Source of the DNA: Microvirga makkahensis
Lineage (GTDB): Bacteria; Pseudomonadota; Alphaproteobacteria; Rhizobiales; Beijerinckiaceae
Length of the DNA: 64,000 nucleotides
Direction: 5' to 3'
Assembly: GCF_009830105.1 (NCBI RefSeq)
Contig: NZ_WURB01000004.1
Coordinates: 124,001 to 188,000, forward strand
Shown here: piece by piece, positions 8,656-16,836 of the stretch
How the letters are laid out: each line of letters starts with the position of its first letter
Numbering within the stretch: position 1 is the stretch's first letter
Notes under the pieces: model-generated
What the model was told of the DNA's origin: nothing
The model's input: only the letters and a program-made list of their open reading frames with translations
The model's database searches: none
Made by a program: the position numbers and the translations under genes

Positions 8656-10407
8656 TTGCAGCTTCTTCATCTAGCCATTCCGGACTTCCGCAATCTGCAC
8701 GGGGTGGAGATTAACTTCGCGACGCGGCTGTCGCCCCGGCCAGATGCAAAAGTCGATTCGGATGCCAAAACCATCCGCAGCCATGCCTTAATTGGCCAGA
8801 ATGGCACCGGCAAGTCCAACTTGCTCGAGGCGCTGATCACTATTTTTCGCGACGTGGATCTCGACCGCGATGCTGCACTCGACTACACCCTAGAATACGA
8901 GATCCGTGGCCATAGAGTACGCCTCCAGGCGGACACGGCTAATCAGAAGCGACCCTTCGTATGGGTGGACGGAAAAAGCGAGTCGCAACGCCACCTGCTG
9001 AAGAACCGCGAGCTGCTGCCTTCACACATCTTTGCGTACTACTCCGGCCGCAACGAGCGCATCGAAGCCCTGTTCCAGGAACATCAGCGCCGCTTCAACC
9101 AGCGGCAAGAGATCACGACCGACGAGGTATTGCCCGAGCAACTGCTGGAGAACTTCACTGCCAGCGAGGCAGACATCCGAGCCCTGGAAGAGGCTAAACG
9201 CCGCCGCGAGTCCCGACTAAGACAGACCGGAGATGATCGCCTACGCCGCTTATTCTATTGCCGAGGCGGCCACAGTCAGTTGGTGTTACTGGTCTGTTTG
9301 CTGTCCGATGACCCGGTGTTTCAGAAGGTGCTGAGAAACCTACACATCGAGTCTCTGGAATCAGCCCTGTTCGTTCTGAAAGAGCCGCATCGTCTGCGTG
9401 AAAAGCGCCGGGGTGGTAAGTTTGACGAGAATGACCTCACCGAAGGTGATCCACGCTTCTGGTATGCGCGCGGTAATGTAGTGAGCGAGTTTCTCGACAA
9501 GCTGTGGCAGGTGGCCTGGGCGCCGATCGAGCAGGAAGCTACCCGGCAGATTGACTTCCGTGGCCGTACCGAAAAGCAGAAGCAGCTATACCTTTTTGTG
9601 CCAAGCCTCGCCAAGCTCAAGCAGCTAGGCGAGCTGATGGGCGGTACTGACAGCTTTTTCCGCTATGCCGAAGGCGCCTACATCGGCGACCTGATCGACG
9701 AGGTGCGCATCACGGTCAAGAAGCGCGACGAACACGGAGGCAAGGTAAGCTTCACCCAACTCTCGGAAGGTGAGTTGCAAATGCTCACTGTACTGGGCCT
9801 GATGCGCATCACACGTGAGGACCACTGCCTGTTCCTGCTCGACGAACCCGACACGCACCTGAACCCGATCTGGAAGCTACGCTACTTCGACGACATCGAG
9901 GGGGTCCTTAGCCCCGACGCCGGCCACCTGATGCAAGGCGAATCGCAGATCCTCATCACCACGCACGACCCGATGATGGTGGGTAGCCTCAAGCGCGAAC
10001 AGGTGCACATTCTGCGGCGCCACGGCCACCGCACAGTCGTGGAGAATCCCGACGAACATCCGCAGGGTATGGGGGTGACGGGGCTGCTCAAAAGCGAGCT
10101 GTTCGGCCTGTCGTCTACGCTAGATATTGAGACAGAGCGGCGTTTGTTTCGGCGCAACGAACTGTTCGTGAAGTCACCGCGCACGCCCGAGGAGGACGTC
10201 GAACTTTCACGGTTGTCGGCCGAACTGGCCGACCTTGGCTTTTCTACGGCCGATTTTCGTGACCCGGACTATGCGTTATTCGTGCGAAAGATGGCGCAGC
10301 ACCGCAAGTTCCGCAAACCGACGCTCACACCGGAAGAGCAGGCCGAGCAGGACCAAATTGCGGAGGAGATCATCAACGAAATCTTGCGCAAGGAGGGGGG
10401 CCAGTGA
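8656..10407 (+). CDS. PtuA-like AAA/ABC-type ATPase (Septu-like) in the hsd operon
   Basis: A 583-aa protein of the SMC/ABC-like AAA15/AAA21 ATPase group: Walker A GQNGTGKSN at 47-55, signature LSEGELQML near 369, Walker B CLFLLDEPD near 391-399, and H-loop LITTHDP near 433. The C-terminal 130 residues are helical and charged. It starts with TTG at 8656, supported by GGAGG at 8645-8649, and the hsdS stop is the codon just before (1-nt gap). The next gene is an HNH nuclease of the PtuB type, and this ATPase-plus-HNH pair is the layout of Septu and of some retron effectors. Here it probably senses a trigger and controls the nuclease. The family is clear; the assignment to Septu is inferred from the pair. 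Confidence 0.8.
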   Translation: MQLLHLAIPDFRNLHGVEINFATRLSPRPDAKVDSDAKTIRSHALIGQNGTGKSNLLEALITIFRDVDLDRDAALDYTLEYEIRGHRVRLQADTANQKRPFVWVDGKSESQRHLLKNRELLPSHIFAYYSGRNERIEALFQEHQRRFNQRQEITTDEVLPEQLLENFTASEADIRALEEAKRRRESRLRQTGDDRLRRLFYCRGGHSQLVLLVCLLSDDPVFQKVLRNLHIESLESALFVLKEPHRLREKRRGGKFDENDLTEGDPRFWYARGNVVSEFLDKLWQVAWAPIEQEATRQIDFRGRTEKQKQLYLFVPSLAKLKQLGELMGGTDSFFRYAEGAYIGDLIDEVRITVKKRDEHGGKVSFTQLSEGELQMLTVLGLMRITREDHCLFLLDEPDTHLNPIWKLRYFDDIEGVLSPDAGHLMQGESQILITTHDPMMVGSLKREQVHILRRHGHRTVVENPDEHPQGMGVTGLLKSELFGLSSTLDIETERRLFRRNELFVKSPRTPEEDVELSRLSAELADLGFSTADFRDPDYALFVRKMAQHRKFRKPTLTPEEQAEQDQIAEEIINEILRKEGGQ

Positions 10408-11258
10408 TCTTCATAGACTTGGAACACAAGCGCCCAACCGATACTGACATCCCGGGGTGGACACCCTGGACGCAGGCGGAATGGGATGCGTGGCTGGAGA
10501 AGTCCAGGAGGCTTGTGGACCAACTTGCGGAACTCGATGCTGCAGGCGCGCGCGATGCGCGCAATGAGTTAATTGATGCGAACAGTGCTCACTGGGGCGC
10601 ATTGAAGGAATGGCTGCTCACCCTGTCGGCTGGTAAATGTTGGTTCTCCGAAGCGCACGAGCTGTTCTCGCACTATGACGTGGAGCACTTCCGCCCTAAG
10701 AAAGAAGCCAAGTCACTCGATGGCAGCGAGCGCGACGGCTACTGGTGGCTGGCTTTCGACTACATGAATTTCCGCGTCTGTGGGAACGTTGGTAATCGCA
10801 AAAAAGGGGGCTGGTTTCCACTACGGGAAGGCTCACTTTGCTCTAGCCATACCAACCGTTGTGAGGAATCCGAGACTATCTACCTACTCGATCCTATCAA
10901 CCCAGCAGACGTAGCCCTTCTTGCTTTCGATGAAGAAGGCAAAGCGATTCCCGCCCCAGGCAATTCTGACTGGGATGAGAAGCGCGTCATAGAGACAGTC
11001 AAACGCCTCAAGCTCAATGAGCACGCGAGGCTTACTGAAGCACGACGCAAAGTATGGCAACATATGAGTAATCTCATTGCGGACTATCGCCGCGCGAAAT
11101 CGCGCTCTTCTGGCAACAACCCGGCCGCGAGTGCCGAGATGCGTCTTGCAGCCAAGCAGATTCATGCAATCACCCGGCGAGACGCAGAGCTCTCAGCCGT
11201 TGCACGATACTGTGTTTTGTTCAGCGGAGACCTGCACCTCACGAGGCTCGTGGCCTAG
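10404..11258 (+). CDS. PtuB-like HNH endonuclease (Septu-like effector)
   Basis: A 284-aa protein with a strong HNH signature: C-W-F-S-E, then DVEHFRPK at 92-99 (catalytic His95), then WWLAFDYMNFRVCGNVGNRKKG supplying the Asn and later His/Cys positions. The H-F-R-P-K block is characteristic of the TIGR02646-type proteins that serve as PtuB in Septu and as effectors in some retrons. The GTG start at 10404 overlaps the ATPase stop (GTGA), with AGGAGGGG just upstream, so it is translationally coupled. It is the last gene of the hsdRMS run. By family analogy it would cleave nucleic acid (DNA or tRNA) when released by the ATPase. No reverse transcriptase or retron RNA is seen nearby. Confidence 0.8.
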   Translation: MIFIDLEHKRPTDTDIPGWTPWTQAEWDAWLEKSRRLVDQLAELDAAGARDARNELIDANSAHWGALKEWLLTLSAGKCWFSEAHELFSHYDVEHFRPKKEAKSLDGSERDGYWWLAFDYMNFRVCGNVGNRKKGGWFPLREGSLCSSHTNRCEESETIYLLDPINPADVALLAFDEEGKAIPAPGNSDWDEKRVIETVKRLKLNEHARLTEARRKVWQHMSNLIADYRRAKSRSSGNNPAASAEMRLAAKQIHAITRRDAELSAVARYCVLFSGDLHLTRLVA

Positions 11259-11387
11259 GGACTTAAGCCTCGGGAGGCCTGCTAAGCACATGCAGAATTG
11301 TTATAAGATGCCCTCAGATATTCGCCGTCCGGAATGGGGCCCCCGGTGGAATTGGCGCTGACATACACAATGGGGGGAGGTCGAGCA

Positions 11388-11410
11388 GTCGGGGGCGAGA
11401 CGCCCCTGAC
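11388..11410. terminator. GC-rich hairpin downstream of the restriction operon
   Basis: GTCgGGGGCG-AGA-CGCCCCtGAC forms a 10-bp stem with one mismatch and a 3-nt loop, 130 bp after the ptuB-like stop. There is no T-run, so it may be a weak terminator between the plus-strand operon and the convergent minus-strand genes, or a transcript-end hairpin. Confidence 0.35.
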
Positions 11411-11459
11411 GTCGTGGTACGATTCTACTTGGCCCGAAAGACGACTCTGAGACTAGCGT

Positions 11460-11630
11460 TTATTCTGTATCGATGATTCGGTAGCGGTCTGTCTCACAGA
11501 TCCCGTACTCCTCGAGCGCCCACTCAACATCCTCAACCAAGAGCTCTGATATCTCAGCGGCGGCATAAAGGCAGAGGCGTGACTCGGCAGAGGTGACTAG
11601 ATCTACTAAGACGACTTCTCTATCAGACAT
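11460..11630 (-). CDS. Small acidic protein, 56 aa (unannotated-type small gene)
   Basis: The minus strand from ATG at 11630 reads MSDREVVLVDLVTSAESRLC and continues to a TAA at 11460, ending RYRIIDTE. A near-perfect ribosome site AAGGAGG lies 8-9 nt upstream. The product is acidic with one predicted amphipathic helix (AAEISELLVEDVEWALEEYG). It sits 115 bp downstream of the integrase on the same strand, between the integrase and the convergent restriction operon. No family is recognised. Its position would suit a small regulator or counter-defence protein, but nothing in the sequence proves this. Confidence 0.5.
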   Translation of the reverse strand: MSDREVVLVDLVTSAESRLCLYAAAEISELLVEDVEWALEEYGICETDRYRIIDTE

Positions 11631-11744
11631 GTGCTACTCCTCCTTATCGGAAAAGCAAAACACGCCGGAGTCTCGCACAAAATTATCCGCGACGCAGGGT
11701 TCCGCGCCGCGGCATGTTTCGAGAGCATAATCCGATCTGACGCT

Positions 11745-12983
11745 CTATACGAAAGCTCGCTCTAGCGCCGCAATTGCATCCTCGCCGCCGCGTACAGCTT
11801 GTGTGTAGTGACCGAGCGTAACTACAGCGTTCGAGTGCCCCGCAAGTTTGGCGACAAGACCAACCTCGACGCCCTGTGCCTGCAATGTGGAAATGAAGCA
11901 GTGACGCGCTGAGTGAGGCGTGACGTACGGCAAGCCGAGCCTCTTGAAAGCCGGCAGCCAGAAGCGCGTCCGGAAATTTGCATATAGCAGGGTGCCCCCG
12001 CCACCGACACGTCCTTTGGGCCAGGCTCGCCGCTGCCCAGGGCTTGGGAAGACACGAAAGAGCTCTCCTAGCTTGCGAGGACAGCGTACGCGCCAGTCCA
12101 ACAGCATCGCCCGCAGTGTCGGGCTCATGGGGATGTCGCGCGTGCCTGCGGCCGTCTTTGTCATCTCGCTGATGGTCCCGTCCATCTCTTGCATGCGCCG
12201 GATGCGGATTAGGTTTTTTTCGAAGTCAACGTCATCCCACAATAGGGCAAGCTGTTCGCTCGGCCGAGTCCCAGTGAGGAAAGGAAAGGCATAGTAGATC
12301 CCGCGCTCTAGGTCGTCGCGCGCAGCCTTGAGTAACGTTGCGACCTGATCTGGGGTCAGGATGGCCTTCTTGAGCTTTTGACGTCCACGGCCCAATTTGG
12401 AGGGCATAGCGGGCGGACGGATATTGTGATCCTCGGCAGCGAGCGCTAGCACCGCTTGCAAGTACGTCTTGGCGCGGTTTGCCGTGAACGAGCCAACTTC
12501 CTTCGTCAGGAGCTTATGCCAAGCCCGAATGTCGGCCGTGGTCAAATCCGCGACCTTCACTGGCCCTAACAGGGGCTGTAGCCGCGTACCCTTTGGCATC
12601 TTGCCAGTCAGCGTATATTCAGTGCGCTGGTCCTTGGACCCCACCAAAAGCGGGCCGATGATGGAGCGCGCGACGTGACGATAACCCCGTAGGGTCCGTT
12701 CCTTGACGTTACCAACACAGTTGTTGAGCCAGTTCTGAACGACATCCTCGACGACCAAATCAAGACGGGCCGCTGGTGTGGGGGCATAAGTGCCCGTCAC
12801 CACAGCTGCGGCGATCTCGCTTGCCTTATGCTGCGCGTCTTTCTGTCGCTCAAAGAACAGCTGTTTACGCTTGCCGGTAATCGGGTCGCGGAAATTGATC
12901 ACGTATCGCGTTTGCACGACGACTTCGCCCGACTTGAGGCGGCGCCGGCGTTCGCGCTTGGTAACTTTGATGGCGATCGACAT
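11745..12983 (-). CDS. int: Tyrosine-type site-specific integrase
   Basis: A 412-aa phage-type integrase that would recombine the island into and out of the tRNA-Arg gene. It has an N-terminal arm-binding and SAM-like core-binding part (residues about 70-185) and a catalytic domain with the complete active site: R240 (TGTRPSE), K276, H357 and R360 (HSAR), H383 (GHS) and Y393 (HYTQAV). The ATG has AAGGAA about 6 nt upstream. It lies about 10 kb from either attachment repeat, which is unusual. A non-coding segment of 363 bp separates it from the primase gene on the same strand and should hold its promoter. Confidence 0.93.
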   Translation of the reverse strand: MSIAIKVTKRERRRRLKSGEVVVQTRYVINFRDPITGKRKQLFFERQKDAQHKASEIAAAVVTGTYAPTPAARLDLVVEDVVQNWLNNCVGNVKERTLRGYRHVARSIIGPLLVGSKDQRTEYTLTGKMPKGTRLQPLLGPVKVADLTTADIRAWHKLLTKEVGSFTANRAKTYLQAVLALAAEDHNIRPPAMPSKLGRGRQKLKKAILTPDQVATLLKAARDDLERGIYYAFPFLTGTRPSEQLALLWDDVDFEKNLIRIRRMQEMDGTISEMTKTAAGTRDIPMSPTLRAMLLDWRVRCPRKLGELFRVFPSPGQRRAWPKGRVGGGGTLLYANFRTRFWLPAFKRLGLPYVTPHSARHCFISTLQAQGVEVGLVAKLAGHSNAVVTLGHYTQAVRGGEDAIAALERAFV

Positions 12984-13346
12984 CTTGGTTCCTTAGGAGA
13001 ACGAAAAATCAAAAGGGAAACATGCCCGTGCAACTGGCACAATTATTCGCGGTGCTGCGAGGCATCGAAAGGCGGCGAGGCGTGTGCGAGAGTGACCACG
13101 CAGGTAACCACGGGACCATTCTGGCCCGAGAGTCCCGAAGAGGCGCGGCCTGAACCACGGTTCGCAGGGCCGTAGGTCGCTTCGATCAATCAAGCAAATG
13201 ACCGCGGGAGCGGGTGGCGGTGTGGCGGGTATGGCATGTGCAGCGGCTCCCCCATGGGCTGCTGGTGCGGATCTGCCGCAGAGACTCTACTACCCACACA
13301 CCGACGCCCATACGTGACGTGCCACACCTGCCACACCCGCCACTGA
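12984..13346. other. Non-coding segment between primase and integrase genes
   Basis: 363 bp without a credible gene (a 139-codon frame that overlaps the primase tail is a shadow). It contains the integrase leader and, at 13214-13343, clustered GTGGC-type repeats in opposite orientations. Satellite elements often keep their replication origin beside the primase gene, so this is the likeliest origin region. Confidence 0.5.
13214..13343. repeat. Inverted repeat with iteron-like GTGGCGG(G)T units (candidate origin)
   Basis: Left arm 13214-13236 reads GTGGCGGTGTGGCGGGTATG then GCA. Right arm 13320-13343 is its reverse complement with one gap and two mismatches (its own complement reads GTGGCGGGTGTGGCAGGTGT then GGCA). 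Each arm holds three GTGGC/ATGGC-like units, spaced by 83 bp. The 10-mer TGGCGGGTAT of the left arm recurs at 16782-16791 in the other non-coding segment of the island core. Candidate binding sites for the primase-helicase; inferred. Confidence 0.4.
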
Positions 13347-15530
13347 CTAGAACTTGGGTTTGTCGTGGTGTCCTTCTGGCTTCGGCCGTTCATAACCTCG
13401 GATCGTTTGGCCTCCGATATTGAACTTTTTGCCCTCCCATCCGAGTTTGCGCATGAGAGTGGCGAGGCGTTTTGTGTGTGCCTGCGTTTGTCGTTCGGGA
13501 GGGATCTGGAGTGCTCCCGCGAGGAGTTCCTGAGTAAAGACTCGGACCACCTCGTCGTGTGCCGTTCCGCGCTCGACCGAAAGTCTCTCAAGCCAGGGAT
13601 CATCTTCAAGGCGTTCGGCCTGTTCTATAGCTGCAGCAGCCCAAAGGGCTTTGGGTAGAACAATCGATTCTCCTTGTGCTTCCCGGTAAGCTGCCTCAGC
13701 CCATAGTTGATCTCGGTCCTGCCGTAGAGCTTCCAGATCGATGCTCCCGGTCTTCACGGGCCAGAAGCGCCGGTTTCCTGTTTGGTCACGAAGATACTTC
13801 GCCTCGTTGGTTGTACCAATGAAGATCGCTTGGCGTGGCCGTTCTACCGCATAGTGCGCATAAGCCATCCTGCTACGGTCTGCTGTACGGGAGACAAAGG
13901 CCTTGATCTTGTTGATCTCGGCTTTGTTGAATCCTTCAATTTCACCGAGTTCGTAGATCCAGATGCCTTGCAGCATTTCCATCTGTGTCCTGGTATCCGC
14001 TGTGATGATCTCTTGGTCTGAATGGTTGCCCGGTCCAGCCAGGACGACGAGGGCGGAGGATTTGCCTGTGCCTTGTGGCCCCTCAAGAACGACGACCTGA
14101 TCGAACTTGACGCCCGGCTGCCGAACGCGCCGGATGGCTGCGACCAGTACAATCCGGGAAATGGCACAATTAAGAGGCGTATCCTCTGCACCCAGGTAGG
14201 TGGTCATCCACCGGTCAATGCGTGGGACGCCGTCCCAGATTAGGCCGTCGAGCATCTGTTGGATCGGGTGGAATGCGTTCTCAAGACAAAGCAGCGAGAT
14301 CGCATCACGAACGTGCTCTGATCTGGGATCAAATCCATATTGCGCGAGGATCATTCCCCTGAGGAGCATACAGGCGTCGTCACTTATTTCACCCTGGTGG
14401 TCCTCAAGTTGGTTACCACCCAAAACCTTTCGCATCCGGAATCGGTCGTAAGCACATGATATACCGAGACGTCTAATCGCGGTGACAGAATTACGCATCG
14501 TGGGCAAAGGGTTGCCTCTCTTGTCGCAGTCTGGCCAACCTTCTTCAATAGCGGCCCTTGCAGACCTCGCTTGCCGAAGGGCGTATTGGACCGGATTTCG
14601 CTTCTCGACGACCGAAACAGAAATGCCCAAGTCCTGGTTGGTCAGTACACCTGCGATAATTTCCTCAGAGCAGCCCGCACGCACGAGCTCACACGCAACA
14701 TGGAAGACGGCTTCACTGCGCGAAGGATATCTCGGCGCCTCACTGTTGCGTGGTCGTCCAGGATCGTCGCCGATTTTGATCACAGCACGAACTGCAGCTG
14801 TGACGCTCAGGGGCAGGTCGTCCAAGCTAATCGGAGTGACACGCATAGCTGAAGCTTGCGGGGACGTTGGGCTGGGCTCTGGCGCTCCTTCGGAGAACTC
14901 ATCAATAGAATAGACTCGGTCCCACTTCGTGAGCTCGCCCACCACGTAAGCTAAAGTTGGCTTGCGCCCTGCTGCACGTTTCTTTGCATTTGGGACATTG
15001 ATTGTGCCCGGTAGCCGCATGATACGGTCTACGTTATGGCATTTGTCGCCGCCAAGACCAGCAGCAATCGCTTTATTGCATCGCTCGATACGATCTAGAT
15101 CAAAGCAATCCTCAGAAAGCCTCCAGAAGGCTTGATAGCCTCCTCCCGAGAACACAACAACTGTAGGGGTTGGGGAATATTGTTCGATCCGACTTAGAGC
15201 TCCGAGATCATCAACATCGACATGGAGGTAGATTGCTTTCTGTATGACCGCCTTCGTCGCCTTCTTGTCTCGGATCTCAGGTGTCAGATAGTTTACATGA
15301 AAGTAAATATTCTCCATACCTTGGCGCTCGTCGATCCAAGCAGACAGTGCATCGAGTTCATCAGAATCGAATGTCTTTGCTCTGACAGTTTGATCTGAGC
15401 TGATTGCTACGAGATGCCAAGGCCCGTCCGGGCTCATCGCCTGTAGGAATGTAACCGCTTCAGCAGTCTCAGGAGCTCCTCCCGACAAGCGTCGTAGGAG
15501 GTGTGTCTCGTCGCGGGTGCATTCACGCAT
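13347..15530 (-). CDS. Primase-helicase (RepB-like primase plus VapE/P4-type ATPase)
   Basis: A 727-aa replication protein of the kind found in phage satellites and integrative islands. The N-terminal third resembles a RepB/AEP-type primase (YLHVDVDD, VVVFSGGGYQAFW, DRIMRLPGTINVPN). The C-terminal half is a VapE/superfamily 3-like ATPase with Walker A GPQGTGKS near residue 481, an acidic WIYELGEIEGF segment, an IFIGTTNEAKYLRDQTGNRR sensor segment and FWPVKTG. Together these would prime and unwind the excised element. It overlaps the upstream HTH gene by 8 bp, so both are expressed together. The family is secure; the replication role is inferred. Confidence 0.88.
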   Translation of the reverse strand: MRECTRDETHLLRRLSGGAPETAEAVTFLQAMSPDGPWHLVAISSDQTVRAKTFDSDELDALSAWIDERQGMENIYFHVNYLTPEIRDKKATKAVIQKAIYLHVDVDDLGALSRIEQYSPTPTVVVFSGGGYQAFWRLSEDCFDLDRIERCNKAIAAGLGGDKCHNVDRIMRLPGTINVPNAKKRAAGRKPTLAYVVGELTKWDRVYSIDEFSEGAPEPSPTSPQASAMRVTPISLDDLPLSVTAAVRAVIKIGDDPGRPRNSEAPRYPSRSEAVFHVACELVRAGCSEEIIAGVLTNQDLGISVSVVEKRNPVQYALRQARSARAAIEEGWPDCDKRGNPLPTMRNSVTAIRRLGISCAYDRFRMRKVLGGNQLEDHQGEISDDACMLLRGMILAQYGFDPRSEHVRDAISLLCLENAFHPIQQMLDGLIWDGVPRIDRWMTTYLGAEDTPLNCAISRIVLVAAIRRVRQPGVKFDQVVVLEGPQGTGKSSALVVLAGPGNHSDQEIITADTRTQMEMLQGIWIYELGEIEGFNKAEINKIKAFVSRTADRSRMAYAHYAVERPRQAIFIGTTNEAKYLRDQTGNRRFWPVKTGSIDLEALRQDRDQLWAEAAYREAQGESIVLPKALWAAAAIEQAERLEDDPWLERLSVERGTAHDEVVRVFTQELLAGALQIPPERQTQAHTKRLATLMRKLGWEGKKFNIGGQTIRGYERPKPEGHHDKPKF

Positions 15531-15735
15531 GGTCGCTGCCCCCCTGACGCGAGGCTTCGATGAACGTGATAACCTCCGAGAGACGGACCAGGACTCGGCT
15601 ATTGTGGAATCTATATGAGGGAACCAACCCCGCCTTCACAGCGCGGCGTAGTTTCCAACGATAGATCCCCAATCTATCGGCCGCCTCTATAACTGGAATG
15701 AACGGTTCTACCTTAGTTACTGATTGGTCGAGCAT
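15523..15735 (-). CDS. Excisionase-like helix-turn-helix protein, 70 aa
   Basis: A small protein with a MerR/HTH_17-like fold: IPVIEAADRLGIYRWKLRRA forms the helix-turn-helix, followed by a wing with SRVLVRLSEVITFIE. Such AlpA/Xis-type proteins bind DNA at island ends to promote excision or activate the integrase. AAGGAAAAAGC places a good ribosome site before the ATG. It is first in the HTH-primase pair and is divergent from the 188-aa orphan gene; the region 15736-15847 must carry both promoters. Confidence 0.8.
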   Translation of the reverse strand: MLDQSVTKVEPFIPVIEAADRLGIYRWKLRRAVKAGLVPSYRFHNSRVLVRLSEVITFIEASRQGGSDHA

Positions 15736-15847
15736 GCTTTTTCCTTTCAGGTTGCATGCCCTTCCTAATAATCACCTTCGGTGCAGCGTGGTGGGGTTTA
15801 TCTTGGTAGGATGCTACCCAAAACCAACTCCAACTGGCGCTCCGACA

Positions 15848-16414
15848 ATGCGAGATCACACAGACGATGAAGGCACGACGGACCCGCTTACAGGGCCCTC
15901 AATAGGTAGATCAGCTCAAGATAAATTCTTGCTGGCCATTATTGATGCCTACCCTGATTGGGACGACACGGGATTGACCAGAGAGGAGCGCCGTGAGCAA
16001 AGGCTAGCGGAGGCGAAGAAGGCCTTATTTAATGAAAGGCCTGCCGATGGGCCGAAGCCCAGCGACGATAGGCGAGCTCTCCTTTACATGGCGCAGCAGC
16101 GCTATAAGGATCTTGCAATTCGGGATGTGCGGAAGCTCAATCCAACAGCGTTTCCGAAGTGGGCTTTGAGGAAGCCGCGTTCAATTCGTAAGCTTGCCGA
16201 GGAGGCTGCAAAACTTGTTGTGTCGAACTCTGCTGATGCGGCTGTCGAACGCCTCAGAAAAGCGTTTGCTAGGCAGGAAGACTTCTGGATGGAGATGGTG
16301 AGGACACACGACGATGTTGTCGAGTCTCTCGAGCATAATCTGTTGCAGGAGGTCGCCATTCGGCTGGCGAAGTTAGATATTCGCTTGAGCATTAACGTGC
16401 GCAAGAACGCTTGA
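15848..16414 (+). CDS. Hypothetical protein of the island core, 188 aa
   Basis: The frame is open from 15698, but the part before 15848 overlaps the divergent HTH gene's leader, so the ATG at 15848 (MRDHTDDEGTTDPLTG) is preferred. The protein is charged and mostly helical (LTREERREQRLAEAKKALF, KLAEEAAKLVVSNSADAAVE), with no recognised domain, membrane segment or signal. It may be a regulator or replication accessory protein of the island, judged only from position. Confidence 0.55.
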   Translation: MRDHTDDEGTTDPLTGPSIGRSAQDKFLLAIIDAYPDWDDTGLTREERREQRLAEAKKALFNERPADGPKPSDDRRALLYMAQQRYKDLAIRDVRKLNPTAFPKWALRKPRSIRKLAEEAAKLVVSNSADAAVERLRKAFARQEDFWMEMVRTHDDVVESLEHNLLQEVAIRLAKLDIRLSINVRKNA

Positions 16415-16836
16415 TGTAGCATCCCGCAGCTGGGCCCCACGGATGCGGAGGCCCCACGCTGGCGCGCTGTGGCCCCGCGGACGCCGCTGCAGCACCGCCT
16501 AGCCCCTACTATAGCTCCCTGGCCCACGCCAGCCCGCCGGCGCTTCCTCGTGAGTATATGGCGGCGCCCCCGCGCGTGCGTGTATGTGGCTATGGGGAAG
16601 CGGCTCCTAGTAGTTCCATGACGAGCCGTATGGTAAGTACCAAAGTATCTAAGAGTTGACTGTGTAGGACGAAGTCTCTCACGTCGCAGCGAGCGAACGT
16701 CACTCGTATGGCATCTACCTACGCCGCATCATTCACGCCTTAAGTGTTTATACCTGCTTAGCAGGCTGGCGCTTCACCTGTATGGCGGGTATTTGTAGCC
16801 AAGTTTTGAGGTTTGGTCGATCACAGGTGGGTGGGC
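16415..16836. other. Non-coding segment before mcrB
   Basis: 422 bp with no gene. It contains three GGCCCC(A/G)C copies near 16434-16478, a perfect odd palindrome CCTGCT-T-AGCAGG at 16753-16765 about 70 bp before the mcrB start (possible operator), and TGGCGGGTAT at 16782-16791, shared with the candidate origin at 13214. A TTGACT at about 16655 could be a -35 element, but no matching -10 is clear. Confidence 0.4.

Noticed and set aside
8656-11258. Retron with PtuAB-type effector
   Set aside because: Some retrons use this ATPase/HNH pair, but no reverse transcriptase frame and no msr/msd-like inverted repeats are present nearby.
11259-11744. A third attachment site that would explain the central integrase
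   Set aside because: No stretch resembling the 46-bp tRNA repeat was found here by eye.
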